Source: Marinobacter arenosus
GTDB taxonomy: Bacteria > Pseudomonadota > Gammaproteobacteria > Pseudomonadales > Oleiphilaceae
DNA: 64,000 bases
Direction: 5' to 3'
NCBI RefSeq assembly: GCF_019264345.1
Contig: NZ_JAHVAO010000001.1
Coordinates: 2,108,001-2,172,000, forward strand
Below are positions 8,926-16,771 of this stretch, piece after piece. Made by a program: the position numbers and the translations under genes. The notes under the pieces are model-generated. The model did no database searches. It saw nothing but the letters and a program-made list of their open reading frames with translations, and was not told the DNA's origin. How positions within the stretch are numbered: position 1 is the stretch's first letter; each line of letters opens with the position of its first letter.

Positions 8926-10156
8926 CGGCGTCCAGCAACAGGTTTCTGGGCGTGAGGGTGCGGTCGCAGAATTCGCCGAGGCGGACCCGGTAGCCCCGTT
9001 CTTCCAGGAAAACCGCATAGTCCAGCACGATCCAGAGCTCCAGGGGGCGACGGAACAGGTGACGTACCAGTTCGTGGCGACGGACCTGCCGCCAGCGACG
9101 TTCGCCCACCTCGCGCCAGTGTTCGAAATCGGTCGTATCCGGCAACGCCAGCTTTTTCTTCCCGGCCGCCCAGCGACAGAAGCCTTCAAAGCCCTCATGG
9201 ATCAGACGGGACGGATGCGACGGCACCGGCAGGTAATCGTCACACCCCCTGAGCTCACGCTGAAGGCCGTCAAACCCCAGGCGCCACTGGCTGACCAACC
9301 GAGTCTGCGCCCTCACCCGCGCCGGAGCCGTGACCGTTTCCTGGACCGCCAGCCGTATGTCGTTTGGGGACAGTTCCAGTCGGTTATCACAGCTGGCGGA
9401 ACGATGGGACAACGGGCGATAGGGGCGAGCGTCGGTCAGGTGGTAGCAGCAGGGAGAAACACTCAGACGCGGCAGGCCGGCCTCGCTGCCGACGCGGATT
9501 AGCTGCCGATGCAGATCACCGCAGGCATGCAGGGCGACCCCGTGCACGTTCGCAGGCAGGGCAAGATCGGGTGCCATGACGTCCTGGCACTGCACCGAGA
9601 CGGCAGCGCCCGCCTGCACCGCCAGCCGGTTGCCATCACGGACCAGCTCCGCGTTCCATTCGAAACCGCGAACCGGTTCCGGGCATCCGGCCGCCAGCGT
9701 CCGGGACAGGTGGCCCTTGCCACAGCACCAGTCCAGCACCGACTCCCGAAGGGGCTGGACCGCAGCCGCAAAAGCCCCGGATTGCTGACGCTTGCGCCCC
9801 GGCATATCCACGGCCCGGACTTCCGGCAAGGTTGCCCGTGCCACCTCGTGGGCGGAGGGCGACAAATCCGGCAGCTCCACCAACTGGGAATACGCGGTCA
9901 ATGTCGGCAGGTATTCACCGGCCAGGCTCGCCAATTCAGCCGGATCGTCATCCAGCGCATCGCACTGGCGATCACCAAGGCCGGCGACCAGCCGCGCCAG
10001 TCCAGGATAGTCACGGGTCCATCCGGGCACCGGTTCCATGAACGGAGCCGACTGCCAGAGCGGACGGTGTAGAATCAGCCAGTCATTGAGCGCCTGCCAG
10101 TGGCTGTAAAAAGATTCGGCAGGGTCGTGTAAACTCGCGGCCGGAGGTAATGTCAT
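8882..10156 (-). CDS. SAM-dependent methyltransferase, Methyltransf_32-like
   Basis: 424 residues if translation starts at the ATG at 10156. Motif I is clear: LDWCCGKGHLSR, followed by GFEWNAELVRDGN (acidic ribose-binding end) and VHGVALHACGDLHRQLI, then SVSPCCYHL. The HACGD and CCYH pattern is shared with the Methyltransf_32 group, whose members act on nucleic acid or protein; the substrate here is unknown. The chosen start codon overlaps the start of lasT on the other strand (both use bases of CATG at 10154-10157). Starts further upstream would lie inside lasT; a later start cannot be excluded. The 3' end overlaps the BamE-like gene by 44 bases. Confidence 0.8.
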   Translation of the reverse strand: MTLPPAASLHDPAESFYSHWQALNDWLILHRPLWQSAPFMEPVPGWTRDYPGLARLVAGLGDRQCDALDDDPAELASLAGEYLPTLTAYSQLVELPDLSPSAHEVARATLPEVRAVDMPGRKRQQSGAFAAAVQPLRESVLDWCCGKGHLSRTLAAGCPEPVRGFEWNAELVRDGNRLAVQAGAAVSVQCQDVMAPDLALPANVHGVALHACGDLHRQLIRVGSEAGLPRLSVSPCCYHLTDARPYRPLSHRSASCDNRLELSPNDIRLAVQETVTAPARVRAQTRLVSQWRLGFDGLQRELRGCDDYLPVPSHPSRLIHEGFEGFCRWAAGKKKLALPDTTDFEHWREVGERRWRQVRRHELVRHLFRRPLELWIVLDYAVFLEERGYRVRLGEFCDRTLTPRNLLLDAVRVSGIPPVEHNRP

Positions 10157-10844
10157 GCAACTGGCCTTTGTACTCGTTGAACCCAAGGTTCCTGAAAATG
10201 TTGGCGCTGCCGCCCGTGCCCTCTGCACCATGGGGTTCGGCGAGCTCTGGCTGGTCAATTCTGATCAGCACACCCGGCCCGAAGCGCACTGGCTCGCCCA
10301 TGGCAGCGATCATATTCTCGATAACGCGCGCATTTTCCCCGATCTGGCGTCGGTTAGAAACTCCGTAGACCTGCTGATGGGCACCTCGGCCAAACCACGA
10401 CACAACCGGACCGACTGGCACCCGCCGTCCAAGCTGCGGGAGCTGGTGTCGGGCAAGGGTCGGTCCGTCGGTACCGCCGCACTGGTATTCGGCCGGGAGG
10501 ACCGCGGCCTGTCCAACGACGAACTGGCCCTGTGCGACCTGCTGACCGGCATTCCCATGAAGGTACCCTATCCCTCCCTGAACCTGGCCCAGTCCGTCAT
10601 GCTGTATGCCTGGGAGATGTCCGGGCTGTCGGTTGCCACCAACCCCGTCAGTCACAGTGGGGATGCGGCCCGCCTGGGCGCGCTGCGCAGCCGGCTGGAA
10701 CAGCTTCTGCCCACCCTGGACGCACCCGCGGACGGCAAACTGTCCCAGTGGGTGTTCGAGCGCTTGCCCATGCTGGGGGAACGTGACATCGGCTTCGTTC
10801 ACACCCTGTGCGGCAACATCGAGAAGCGGCTGAAACGCGACTGA
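10155..10844 (+). CDS. lasT: SpoU/TrmH-family RNA 2'-O-methyltransferase, LasT type
   Basis: 229 residues, matching the length of E. coli LasT (YjtD) and resembling it along its whole length as I recall that sequence. SPOUT-class motifs are visible: PENVGAAARALCTMGF at the N-terminus (motif 1), ALVFGREDRGLSN (motif 2) and YPSLNLAQSVMLYAWE (motif 3). The closely related TrmJ methylates position 32 of tRNA; LasT's own substrate is poorly defined. A GGAGG ribosome site at 10143-10147 supports the start. The gene is divergent from the methyltransferase gene with overlapping start codons, and convergent with dadA. Confidence 0.88.
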   Translation: MQLAFVLVEPKVPENVGAAARALCTMGFGELWLVNSDQHTRPEAHWLAHGSDHILDNARIFPDLASVRNSVDLLMGTSAKPRHNRTDWHPPSKLRELVSGKGRSVGTAALVFGREDRGLSNDELALCDLLTGIPMKVPYPSLNLAQSVMLYAWEMSGLSVATNPVSHSGDAARLGALRSRLEQLLPTLDAPADGKLSQWVFERLPMLGERDIGFVHTLCGNIEKRLKRD

Positions 10845-10856
10845 CTGCGCGTCAGG

Positions 10857-12128
10857 TTATTCACTGAAGCGACCGGGCCGGAAGGCATCCAGACAGACCG
10901 ACGGAGTCTCGCCGTCAATCACCTGGGCGATCACATCGGCGCTGCCGGCGGACAGGGTCCAGCCAAAGGTGCCATGTCCGGTATTCAGGAACAGGTTGTC
11001 CCGTGGCCCCCTTCCGATAATCGCGGGTCCGTCCGGCGTCATTGGACGGAATCCGGTCCAGGTTTCCGCGGCGTCCAGGTCCGCACAGCCAGGGAACCGT
11101 GACAGGACAGATTTGCGGATGGTCGCCAGACGCGCCTCCGGGATATCACGATTGAAGTCCGCAAGTTCCACGAAACCGGTGGCCCGCAGCCGGTTGCCAA
11201 GGCGAGTGGACACCACCTTGTAGTTGTCGTCGTGGACGGTCGACACCGGGGCATGGTCAGGATTGCTCAGCGGTACGGTCAGGCTGTAGCCCTTGACCGG
11301 GTAGATCGGCAGTTCCAGCCCCAGGGGCCGTACCAGCGAACCGGACCAGCAACCGGCGCTGACGACGAAGGCGTCCGCCTCCAGTCGCTCCCGCTCCCCG
11401 TCCTCGGTCCTGAGCTCAATGGCCTGCACGGTGCGGTCGTCGCCAAGCAGCCGTTCCGCCTCCACCCGATACCGGAACTTGACGCCCTTGGCCTCGCACG
11501 CCTGGGCGAGGGCCTGGGAAAACTGGTGGCAATCGCCGGTACCGTCGGTTTCATAACTCAGCGCGCCGTACAACGGCCCATTACCCACCATGCCGGGTTC
11601 GGCTTCCTGCACCTGCTCGGGCGTCAGCAGCCGCGAGGGAATGCCCAGTTCGTCGAGCAGCTCGTGAAGGTCCCGGTACCCCGCCAGTGCTTCCGGGGTG
11701 CTGGCCAGGTGGAGCAGACCTTTGTGGTCACCATCGAAGGCCAGATCAAGCTCGCGTTCCAGGGCCAGGAACCGCTCACGGCTGTGCATGCCAAGGCGCA
11801 GCATGGCCCGCCGGTTTAAACCGAACAGGCCTGGCGACCGGGCGTAGCGCAGGGTGGCGAACATGAACCTGACGGCCTCGACCGAGGGCGGCATGCGCAT
11901 TTTCAGCGGACCGTCCTGTTTCAACAGCCAGGGCAGGGCCTTGAACACCATGCCGGGATCCGCCCAGGGGTAAACTACCCCGTAAGAACGCTGGGCAGCA
12001 TTGCCCTTGCTGGTCTCGTTGCCTGCGACCTCATGCCGTTCCAGCACGGTCACCTCGTGGCCCCGGCGATTCAGTTCGTACGCGGTGGTCACCCCCACAA
12101 CGCCGCCGCCCACTACAACTACGCGCAT
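10857..12128 (-). CDS. dadA: D-amino acid dehydrogenase (DadA family FAD oxidoreductase)
   Basis: 423 residues. The N-terminus is an FAD-binding Rossmann motif (VVVGGGVVGVTTAYEL) with an acidic end at VLERHE. DadA-family landmarks follow: SKGNAA, then YPWADPGMVFKALPWLL, and near the C-terminus WTGFRPMTPDGPAIIGR with the FAD-contacting TGHGTFGWTLS. DadA deaminates D-amino acids such as D-alanine to keto acids and passes electrons to the respiratory chain at the membrane. A family member with a different amine substrate is possible. It lies 20 bases downstream of the PPK2 gene on the same strand, so the two may be co-transcribed, though no functional link is known to me. Confidence 0.85.
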   Translation of the reverse strand: MRVVVVGGGVVGVTTAYELNRRGHEVTVLERHEVAGNETSKGNAAQRSYGVVYPWADPGMVFKALPWLLKQDGPLKMRMPPSVEAVRFMFATLRYARSPGLFGLNRRAMLRLGMHSRERFLALERELDLAFDGDHKGLLHLASTPEALAGYRDLHELLDELGIPSRLLTPEQVQEAEPGMVGNGPLYGALSYETDGTGDCHQFSQALAQACEAKGVKFRYRVEAERLLGDDRTVQAIELRTEDGERERLEADAFVVSAGCWSGSLVRPLGLELPIYPVKGYSLTVPLSNPDHAPVSTVHDDNYKVVSTRLGNRLRATGFVELADFNRDIPEARLATIRKSVLSRFPGCADLDAAETWTGFRPMTPDGPAIIGRGPRDNLFLNTGHGTFGWTLSAGSADVIAQVIDGETPSVCLDAFRPGRFSE

Positions 12129-12148
12129 CTGCGCCTCCCTGTGTCGGT

Positions 12149-12979
12149 TTATTTCACGCCCTTGCTGGCCAGAAGTTGACGGTACTCGTCCAGTATCGCC
12201 CGGTCTTCTTGCGGGTAGTCCGGGGCCAGCCGCTGCAACTGTTCCGCCAGGATAGCCGCGACAATCCTGCGGGCCTGAGGCTTCCGATCCCCCGGCACCA
12301 CGAACCAGGGCGCCTCCCGGGAATGGGTCTGGGCCATGGCTTCTTCCGCAAAGGCCGCATACTGATCGCGTTTTTCCCAGCCATCAATATCGGACCGGTC
12401 GAATTTCCAGCGCTTGCGGGGTTTGTCCAGTCGCTTCAGCAGCCGACGGCGATGCTCGTCTTCCGACAGGTTCAGCCAGATTTTGACGACCGTGGTGCCC
12501 TCCTCCACCAGATTCCACTCGAAGTTTCGGATGGCGTGGTGCCGGTTACGCCAGTTGTAACTTTCGGGGGCATGAACCGGCCAGATGCGTTCACTGATGA
12601 CCGCCTCATGATGACTTCGGTTGAAGGCAACCATCTCGCCAAACCCGGGCAGGTATGGCACCACGCGCCACAGGAAATCGTGGCGGGTTTCCGCCCCCTG
12701 GGGACGACCGAACGACCAGGCATGAAAGCCTGCCGGGTCTGCGTAGGTCGCAAGCGTGCGGATCAGACTGTCCTTGCCACTGGTGTCCGGACCGTGAATG
12801 ACCACCAGCAGTGCCCGGTTCCGGTTGGCCCACAGCCGGCGCTGGTATTCCCCGATTTCCTCCAGGCTGGACTCCAGTGCCGGTAGCGTGTCGTCATCCT
12901 CCAGCAGGTACGGGTAGTCATGGAACCGGGGTTTGTCGGGGTCATAAAACCAGCTATTGGCAAATTTCGAAACACGCAT
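12149..12979 (-). CDS. ppk2: Polyphosphate kinase 2 family protein
   Basis: 276 residues, typical of a single-domain PPK2. The Walker A-like loop is GPDTSGKDS near residue 63, where most relatives have G.D.AGKGG, so the loop carries a variant. FNRSHHEAV and a Walker B-like VVKIWLNLSEDEHRRRLLKR, followed by RKRWKFDRSDIDGWEKRDQYAAFAEEAM, match the lid region of the family. PPK2 enzymes use polyphosphate to phosphorylate nucleotides (AMP, ADP or GDP); which one cannot be told here. A GGGAG ribosome site precedes the start. Likely first gene of an operon with dadA. Confidence 0.88.
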   Translation of the reverse strand: MRVSKFANSWFYDPDKPRFHDYPYLLEDDDTLPALESSLEEIGEYQRRLWANRNRALLVVIHGPDTSGKDSLIRTLATYADPAGFHAWSFGRPQGAETRHDFLWRVVPYLPGFGEMVAFNRSHHEAVISERIWPVHAPESYNWRNRHHAIRNFEWNLVEEGTTVVKIWLNLSEDEHRRRLLKRLDKPRKRWKFDRSDIDGWEKRDQYAAFAEEAMAQTHSREAPWFVVPGDRKPQARRIVAAILAEQLQRLAPDYPQEDRAILDEYRQLLASKGVK

Positions 12980-13099
12980 GCCGGGAACTCCCTATCGCTG
13001 TCATGGGCGTCAACAATCGTACAAACTGGTAAACTTGTGGCCATTAAATTCTCAGGATAGCAGTCTCTCCGAGGCTGCGATGGAGTTAAACCCACGGCA

Positions 13100-13909
13100 A
13101 TGAGCAAAAAACGTCGCGAGATTCCCGTTTTCGATCATCCCATTATCGAAACCCACTGCCACCTGGACTACCTCAAGGACCGCCCTCTGGAGGACACCCT
13201 GGATCAGAGCCAACGGGTCAACATCGAGAAGGTGATCACCATTGCCGTGTCCGCGGACAATCTGGCCCGGGTCCGGGAACTGAGCCAGGTTGCACCGTGG
13301 GTGTATGGCACCCAGGGCATCCATCCCCACGAGGCGGAAAGCTATTCCGATGCCGCCGAGGCGGAAATCCGGGCCCACGCCAGCGACGACAAGATCGTTG
13401 CGGTCGGTGAGATCGGCCTGGATTACTTCTACGACAACGCCGATCGGGACGTGCAGCGCGAGGTCTTCCGTCGTCAGCTTCAGATCGCCTGCGACCACGA
13501 CCGACCGGTGGTTATCCACAGCCGTGAGGCAGACGACGACACCATCGCGATTCTGCGGGAATTCGAAGACACCCTGAGCCGGCGCGGCGTGATTCACAGC
13601 TTTACCTCAGGGCCGGGGCTCGCGCGATATGCGCTGGACCAGGGCTGGTGCCTTGGCTTCAACGGCATCACAACGTTCAAGAAGGCGGAGAATGTGCGCG
13701 ACATCGTGCGCATGTCGCCCATCGAGCAGATCCTGCTGGAAACCGATGCGCCGTTCCTGACGCCCGTGCCTTACCGCGGCCGTGAAAATGCCCCGTTCTA
13801 TCTGCCATTCGTGGCGGAAAAGATTGCCGAGGTTAAGGAACTGCCACTGGCCGAGGTGTTGAGTAAAACCTACCAGAACAGCCTGCGGACGTTCTTCCCC
13901 AATCAATGA
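13100..13909 (+). CDS. TatD-family metal-dependent deoxyribonuclease
   Basis: 269 residues, a TIM-barrel amidohydrolase of the TatD/YcfH group. Metal ligands are visible in order: THCHLD (first HxH), VAVGEIGLDYF (Glu), VVIHSREADDD (His), IHSFTSG (His) and LETDAPFL (Asp). TatD enzymes are 3'-5' exonucleases or DNases acting in DNA repair and turnover. The N-terminus carries a short basic lead (MSKKRREIPVF). The stop codon overlaps the start of the HD-GYP gene (ATGA at 13906-13909), which implies translational coupling. Confidence 0.9.
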   Translation: MSKKRREIPVFDHPIIETHCHLDYLKDRPLEDTLDQSQRVNIEKVITIAVSADNLARVRELSQVAPWVYGTQGIHPHEAESYSDAAEAEIRAHASDDKIVAVGEIGLDYFYDNADRDVQREVFRRQLQIACDHDRPVVIHSREADDDTIAILREFEDTLSRRGVIHSFTSGPGLARYALDQGWCLGFNGITTFKKAENVRDIVRMSPIEQILLETDAPFLTPVPYRGRENAPFYLPFVAEKIAEVKELPLAEVLSKTYQNSLRTFFPNQ

Positions 13910-15114
13910 TCAAGCGCATTCCCATCTCGGCTTTGAAGGTCGGCATGTACATCACCGACCTCAACAACGACTGGATTCCTCACAACAGCCAGCGCAAGCG
14001 AGGCGTCGTTAAAAAAGAGGAAACCATCGAGAAGATCCGCCAGATGGGTGTTGCGTTCGTTTACATCGACGCGTCCAAAGGTTTGGACACCCAGGATTCC
14101 GAAACCGCCGCCGAAGTGGATCGGCGCAACGAAGCGGCCCTGCAGACTGCCGGAGAGCAGACGCCCGGTCTACGACCGCACGTGCCGATGGCGGAGGAAC
14201 TGGTCATTGCCCAGAAGATCCACAGCCAGGCCCAGGGGCTGGTGGGCGATTTCATGAACAACGTCAAGATCGGCGGCGCCATCGACATTGCCCCGATTCA
14301 CCAGTTGGCCGACGAGTTGCAGAACTCGGTACTGCGTAATGCCAATGCCCTCAGCTGCCTCGGACGCATTCGGGATAAAGACAACTACCTGCTCGAACAC
14401 TCGGTCAACCTGAGCGTGTTGATGTCCCTGTTTGGCAACTACCGGGGCCTGCCCGCGGACGTTCTGCACCAGACCGTCGTCGGCGCCCTGCTTCACGATC
14501 TGGGCAAGATCCTGACGCCCGACGAGATCCTGCACAAACCCGGGAGGCTCTCAGCCGACGAGTTTGAGGTCATGAAACTTCATGCCCGCCATTCCCGTGA
14601 CATCCTGTCCGCCACCGAGGGAATTGGCGAACTGGCCGTCATCACTGCGGCGCAGCACCACGAACGCCTTGACGGTAGCGGCTACCCCGAGGGCCTCAGG
14701 GGCGAGGAAATTTCCGTCTACGGCCGCATGGTTGCCATCACCGATGTCTACGATGCCATTACCTCCGACCGGGTCTACCACAAGGGCATGACACCGACTC
14801 AGGGACTGAAAAAACTTCTGGAGTGGAGCGGGGACCATCTGGACCCGTCCCTGGTCAAGCAGTTCATCCGCTGCATCGGCCTGTATCCGGTTGGTTCGAT
14901 GGTGTTGCTGGAAAGCGGCCGGCTGGGTGTGGTGGTGGAGGCCAATGAGCAGGACCAGCGCCTGCCGGTGGTCCGTGTGATGTACCACACCCGATTCCGC
15001 ATGCCGATCACGGTGGACACCATCGACCTGGGTCGGTCCGGTACCCAGGACCGCATTCTCCGCTCGGTGGATCCCGAGGACTACCGGATCGATGTTCGTA
15101 AGTTCATGGTCTGA
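13906..15114 (+). CDS. HD-GYP domain cyclic-di-GMP phosphodiesterase with DUF3391
   Basis: 402 residues. Residues 1-60 (IKRIPISALKVGMYIT...) are a DUF3391 module, commonly found in front of HD-GYP domains. The HD-GYP domain spans roughly 150-330 and has the full set of motifs: LLHDLGKILTPDEILHKPGRL, HARHSRDIL, QHHERLDGSGYP with an intact GYP, and VAITDVYDAITSDRVYHKG. Such enzymes hydrolyse c-di-GMP to GMP or pGpG, lowering the signal and favouring motility over biofilm. There is no receiver or membrane sensor, so it is soluble and its input signal is unclear. Coupled to the TatD gene by a four-base overlap. Confidence 0.92.
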   Translation: MIKRIPISALKVGMYITDLNNDWIPHNSQRKRGVVKKEETIEKIRQMGVAFVYIDASKGLDTQDSETAAEVDRRNEAALQTAGEQTPGLRPHVPMAEELVIAQKIHSQAQGLVGDFMNNVKIGGAIDIAPIHQLADELQNSVLRNANALSCLGRIRDKDNYLLEHSVNLSVLMSLFGNYRGLPADVLHQTVVGALLHDLGKILTPDEILHKPGRLSADEFEVMKLHARHSRDILSATEGIGELAVITAAQHHERLDGSGYPEGLRGEEISVYGRMVAITDVYDAITSDRVYHKGMTPTQGLKKLLEWSGDHLDPSLVKQFIRCIGLYPVGSMVLLESGRLGVVVEANEQDQRLPVVRVMYHTRFRMPITVDTIDLGRSGTQDRILRSVDPEDYRIDVRKFMV

Positions 15115-15181
15115 GCCCTGGGGTCGAGAGCGCCCTCTGCTAAGCTTGCAATAACCCCTGACCGGAAAACCCGATGTTCCG

Positions 15182-16771
15182 ATGATTGCCTCCATCTTCC
15201 AGATTCTTGGCGGCCTCGCGCTATTTCTGCTGGCCATGGAAATGATGACCGACGGCCTGAAACACGCCGCCGGGCCCCAGTTGCGCCACATGCTCTCGGA
15301 CTGGACCAAAACCCCGTTGAAGGGGTTTGGTACCGGGGTACTGATCACAGGCATCGTGCAATCATCCAGCGCTGTCACCGTTGCCACCATCGGCTTCGTA
15401 AACGCCGGGCTGCTGAGCCTCGGCCAATCCCTTGGCGTGGTCTTCGGCGCCAACGTCGGGACCACGATGACCGGGTGGCTGGTCAGCCTGGTGGGCTTCG
15501 ACATCAAGATTGAAGCGTTTGCCATGCCCCTGCTGGCCCTGGGCATGGCGCTGAGACTGCTCAGTTCGGGGCATCGGAGCAGGGCCGTGGGCGAGGCGTT
15601 GGCCGGCTTTGCCCTGTTTTTCCTGGCGTTGTCGCTACTGAAGGATTCACTCGGAGTCATTACGGAGGGAGTGGACGGCCAAGGCATGCTGGGCCAACAA
15701 TACGGCCTGCCCCTGTTTGTCCTGTTCGGGTTCCTGGCCACCCTGCTTACCCAGTCCTCAAGTGCGGCCCTGGCCATCATTCTCAGTGCCGCTGCCAGCA
15801 ACCTCCTGTCCCTTGAGAACGCGGCCGCCGCCGTCATTGGTGCCAACCTGGGGACGACGTCCACGGCCGCGATTGCGGTACTCAGCGCGACGGCCAACGC
15901 CCGACGACTCGCGCTCGGACACGTCACGTTCAATCTGGTGACCGGTGCCATCGCCGTGGCCATCCTACCGCTGCTGCTCTGGCTGGTCGCCGCACTGGCC
16001 CGATGGTTTGAGCTGGGTGCCAGTCCGGCCGTGTCGCTGGCCTTGTTCCACACCCTGTTCAACGTTCTCGGCGCCGCCATCATGCTGCCCTTCGCCCCCC
16101 GACTTGCCTATTTCCTGGGCCGGCTGTTCCGCAGCAAGGAGGAGGACAATGCCGAACCCCGCTATCTCGACGACACGCTGGTGACGACACCCGAGCTCGC
16201 CGTTGGGGCGGTGGACGAGGAAATGAAGCGGTTGATCAATTTGGCCCGGGGGCTGCTGAGAGTCTGTGTCGACCGGGAAGGGTTGAAGCCCGGCCAGATA
16301 CAGCCGAAGTCCGAAGCGGCTCTCAGCCTCAATACCGCCATCAACGACTACATCGCCCGCTTGCGCGCGGAAAGAATGCACCCCTCAACGGTCGACGCTC
16401 TCACGCAAAGCATCCGGACGTGTCGCTACCTGGTGGAGACCATCGCGCTGGCGCCTGCGCTGTTGCGTCTGCAAGCCGCCCGCCATGAACCGGAGTTCGC
16501 GCCGCTCAGGCCCGGCCTCGAGAATTACCTGAATGTGCTTCGTGCGTTGATTGCTTCTGAGGGTGCGTCGTCCGAGACCTTCAACGACGCGGAGCGGACC
16601 TATCATCAATTGAAATCGACCCTGCTCGGAATGGTCGTGCGGCGCGACGTTCCGACCAGTTCCGGAGACCGGCTTCTGGACGATCTCAGTTCGGTCCGAC
16701 GTCTGTCGGACCAATGGAGCAAATCCCTGCAATGGACGCCGGCAACAGACACCCTGCCCGGCGAGAACTAG
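15182..16771 (+). CDS. Na+/phosphate cotransporter family protein (NptA/YjbB type)
   Basis: 529 residues. Two homologous halves of a PNaS transporter are seen in residues 1-320, each with a QSSSA signature (GIVQSSSAVTVATIGFVNAG near 58-77 and LLTQSSSAALAIILSAAA near 193), among eight or more hydrophobic segments. The C-terminal 200 residues are soluble and helical, resembling the PhoU-like tail often fused to bacterial family members. It should import, or in YjbB-like proteins export, phosphate coupled to sodium. Its TAG stop codon overlaps the stop codon of the convergent PhnD-GGDEF gene within the palindrome CTAG at 16768-16771. Confidence 0.88.
   Translation: MIASIFQILGGLALFLLAMEMMTDGLKHAAGPQLRHMLSDWTKTPLKGFGTGVLITGIVQSSSAVTVATIGFVNAGLLSLGQSLGVVFGANVGTTMTGWLVSLVGFDIKIEAFAMPLLALGMALRLLSSGHRSRAVGEALAGFALFFLALSLLKDSLGVITEGVDGQGMLGQQYGLPLFVLFGFLATLLTQSSSAALAIILSAAASNLLSLENAAAAVIGANLGTTSTAAIAVLSATANARRLALGHVTFNLVTGAIAVAILPLLLWLVAALARWFELGASPAVSLALFHTLFNVLGAAIMLPFAPRLAYFLGRLFRSKEEDNAEPRYLDDTLVTTPELAVGAVDEEMKRLINLARGLLRVCVDREGLKPGQIQPKSEAALSLNTAINDYIARLRAERMHPSTVDALTQSIRTCRYLVETIALAPALLRLQAARHEPEFAPLRPGLENYLNVLRALIASEGASSETFNDAERTYHQLKSTLLGMVVRRDVPTSSGDRLLDDLSSVRRLSDQWSKSLQWTPATDTLPGEN

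Noticed and set aside
10841-10855. Small hairpin CTGAC/GTCAG between lasT and dadA
   Set aside because: Five base pairs only and no T tract; partly within the lasT stop region. Too weak to call a terminator.
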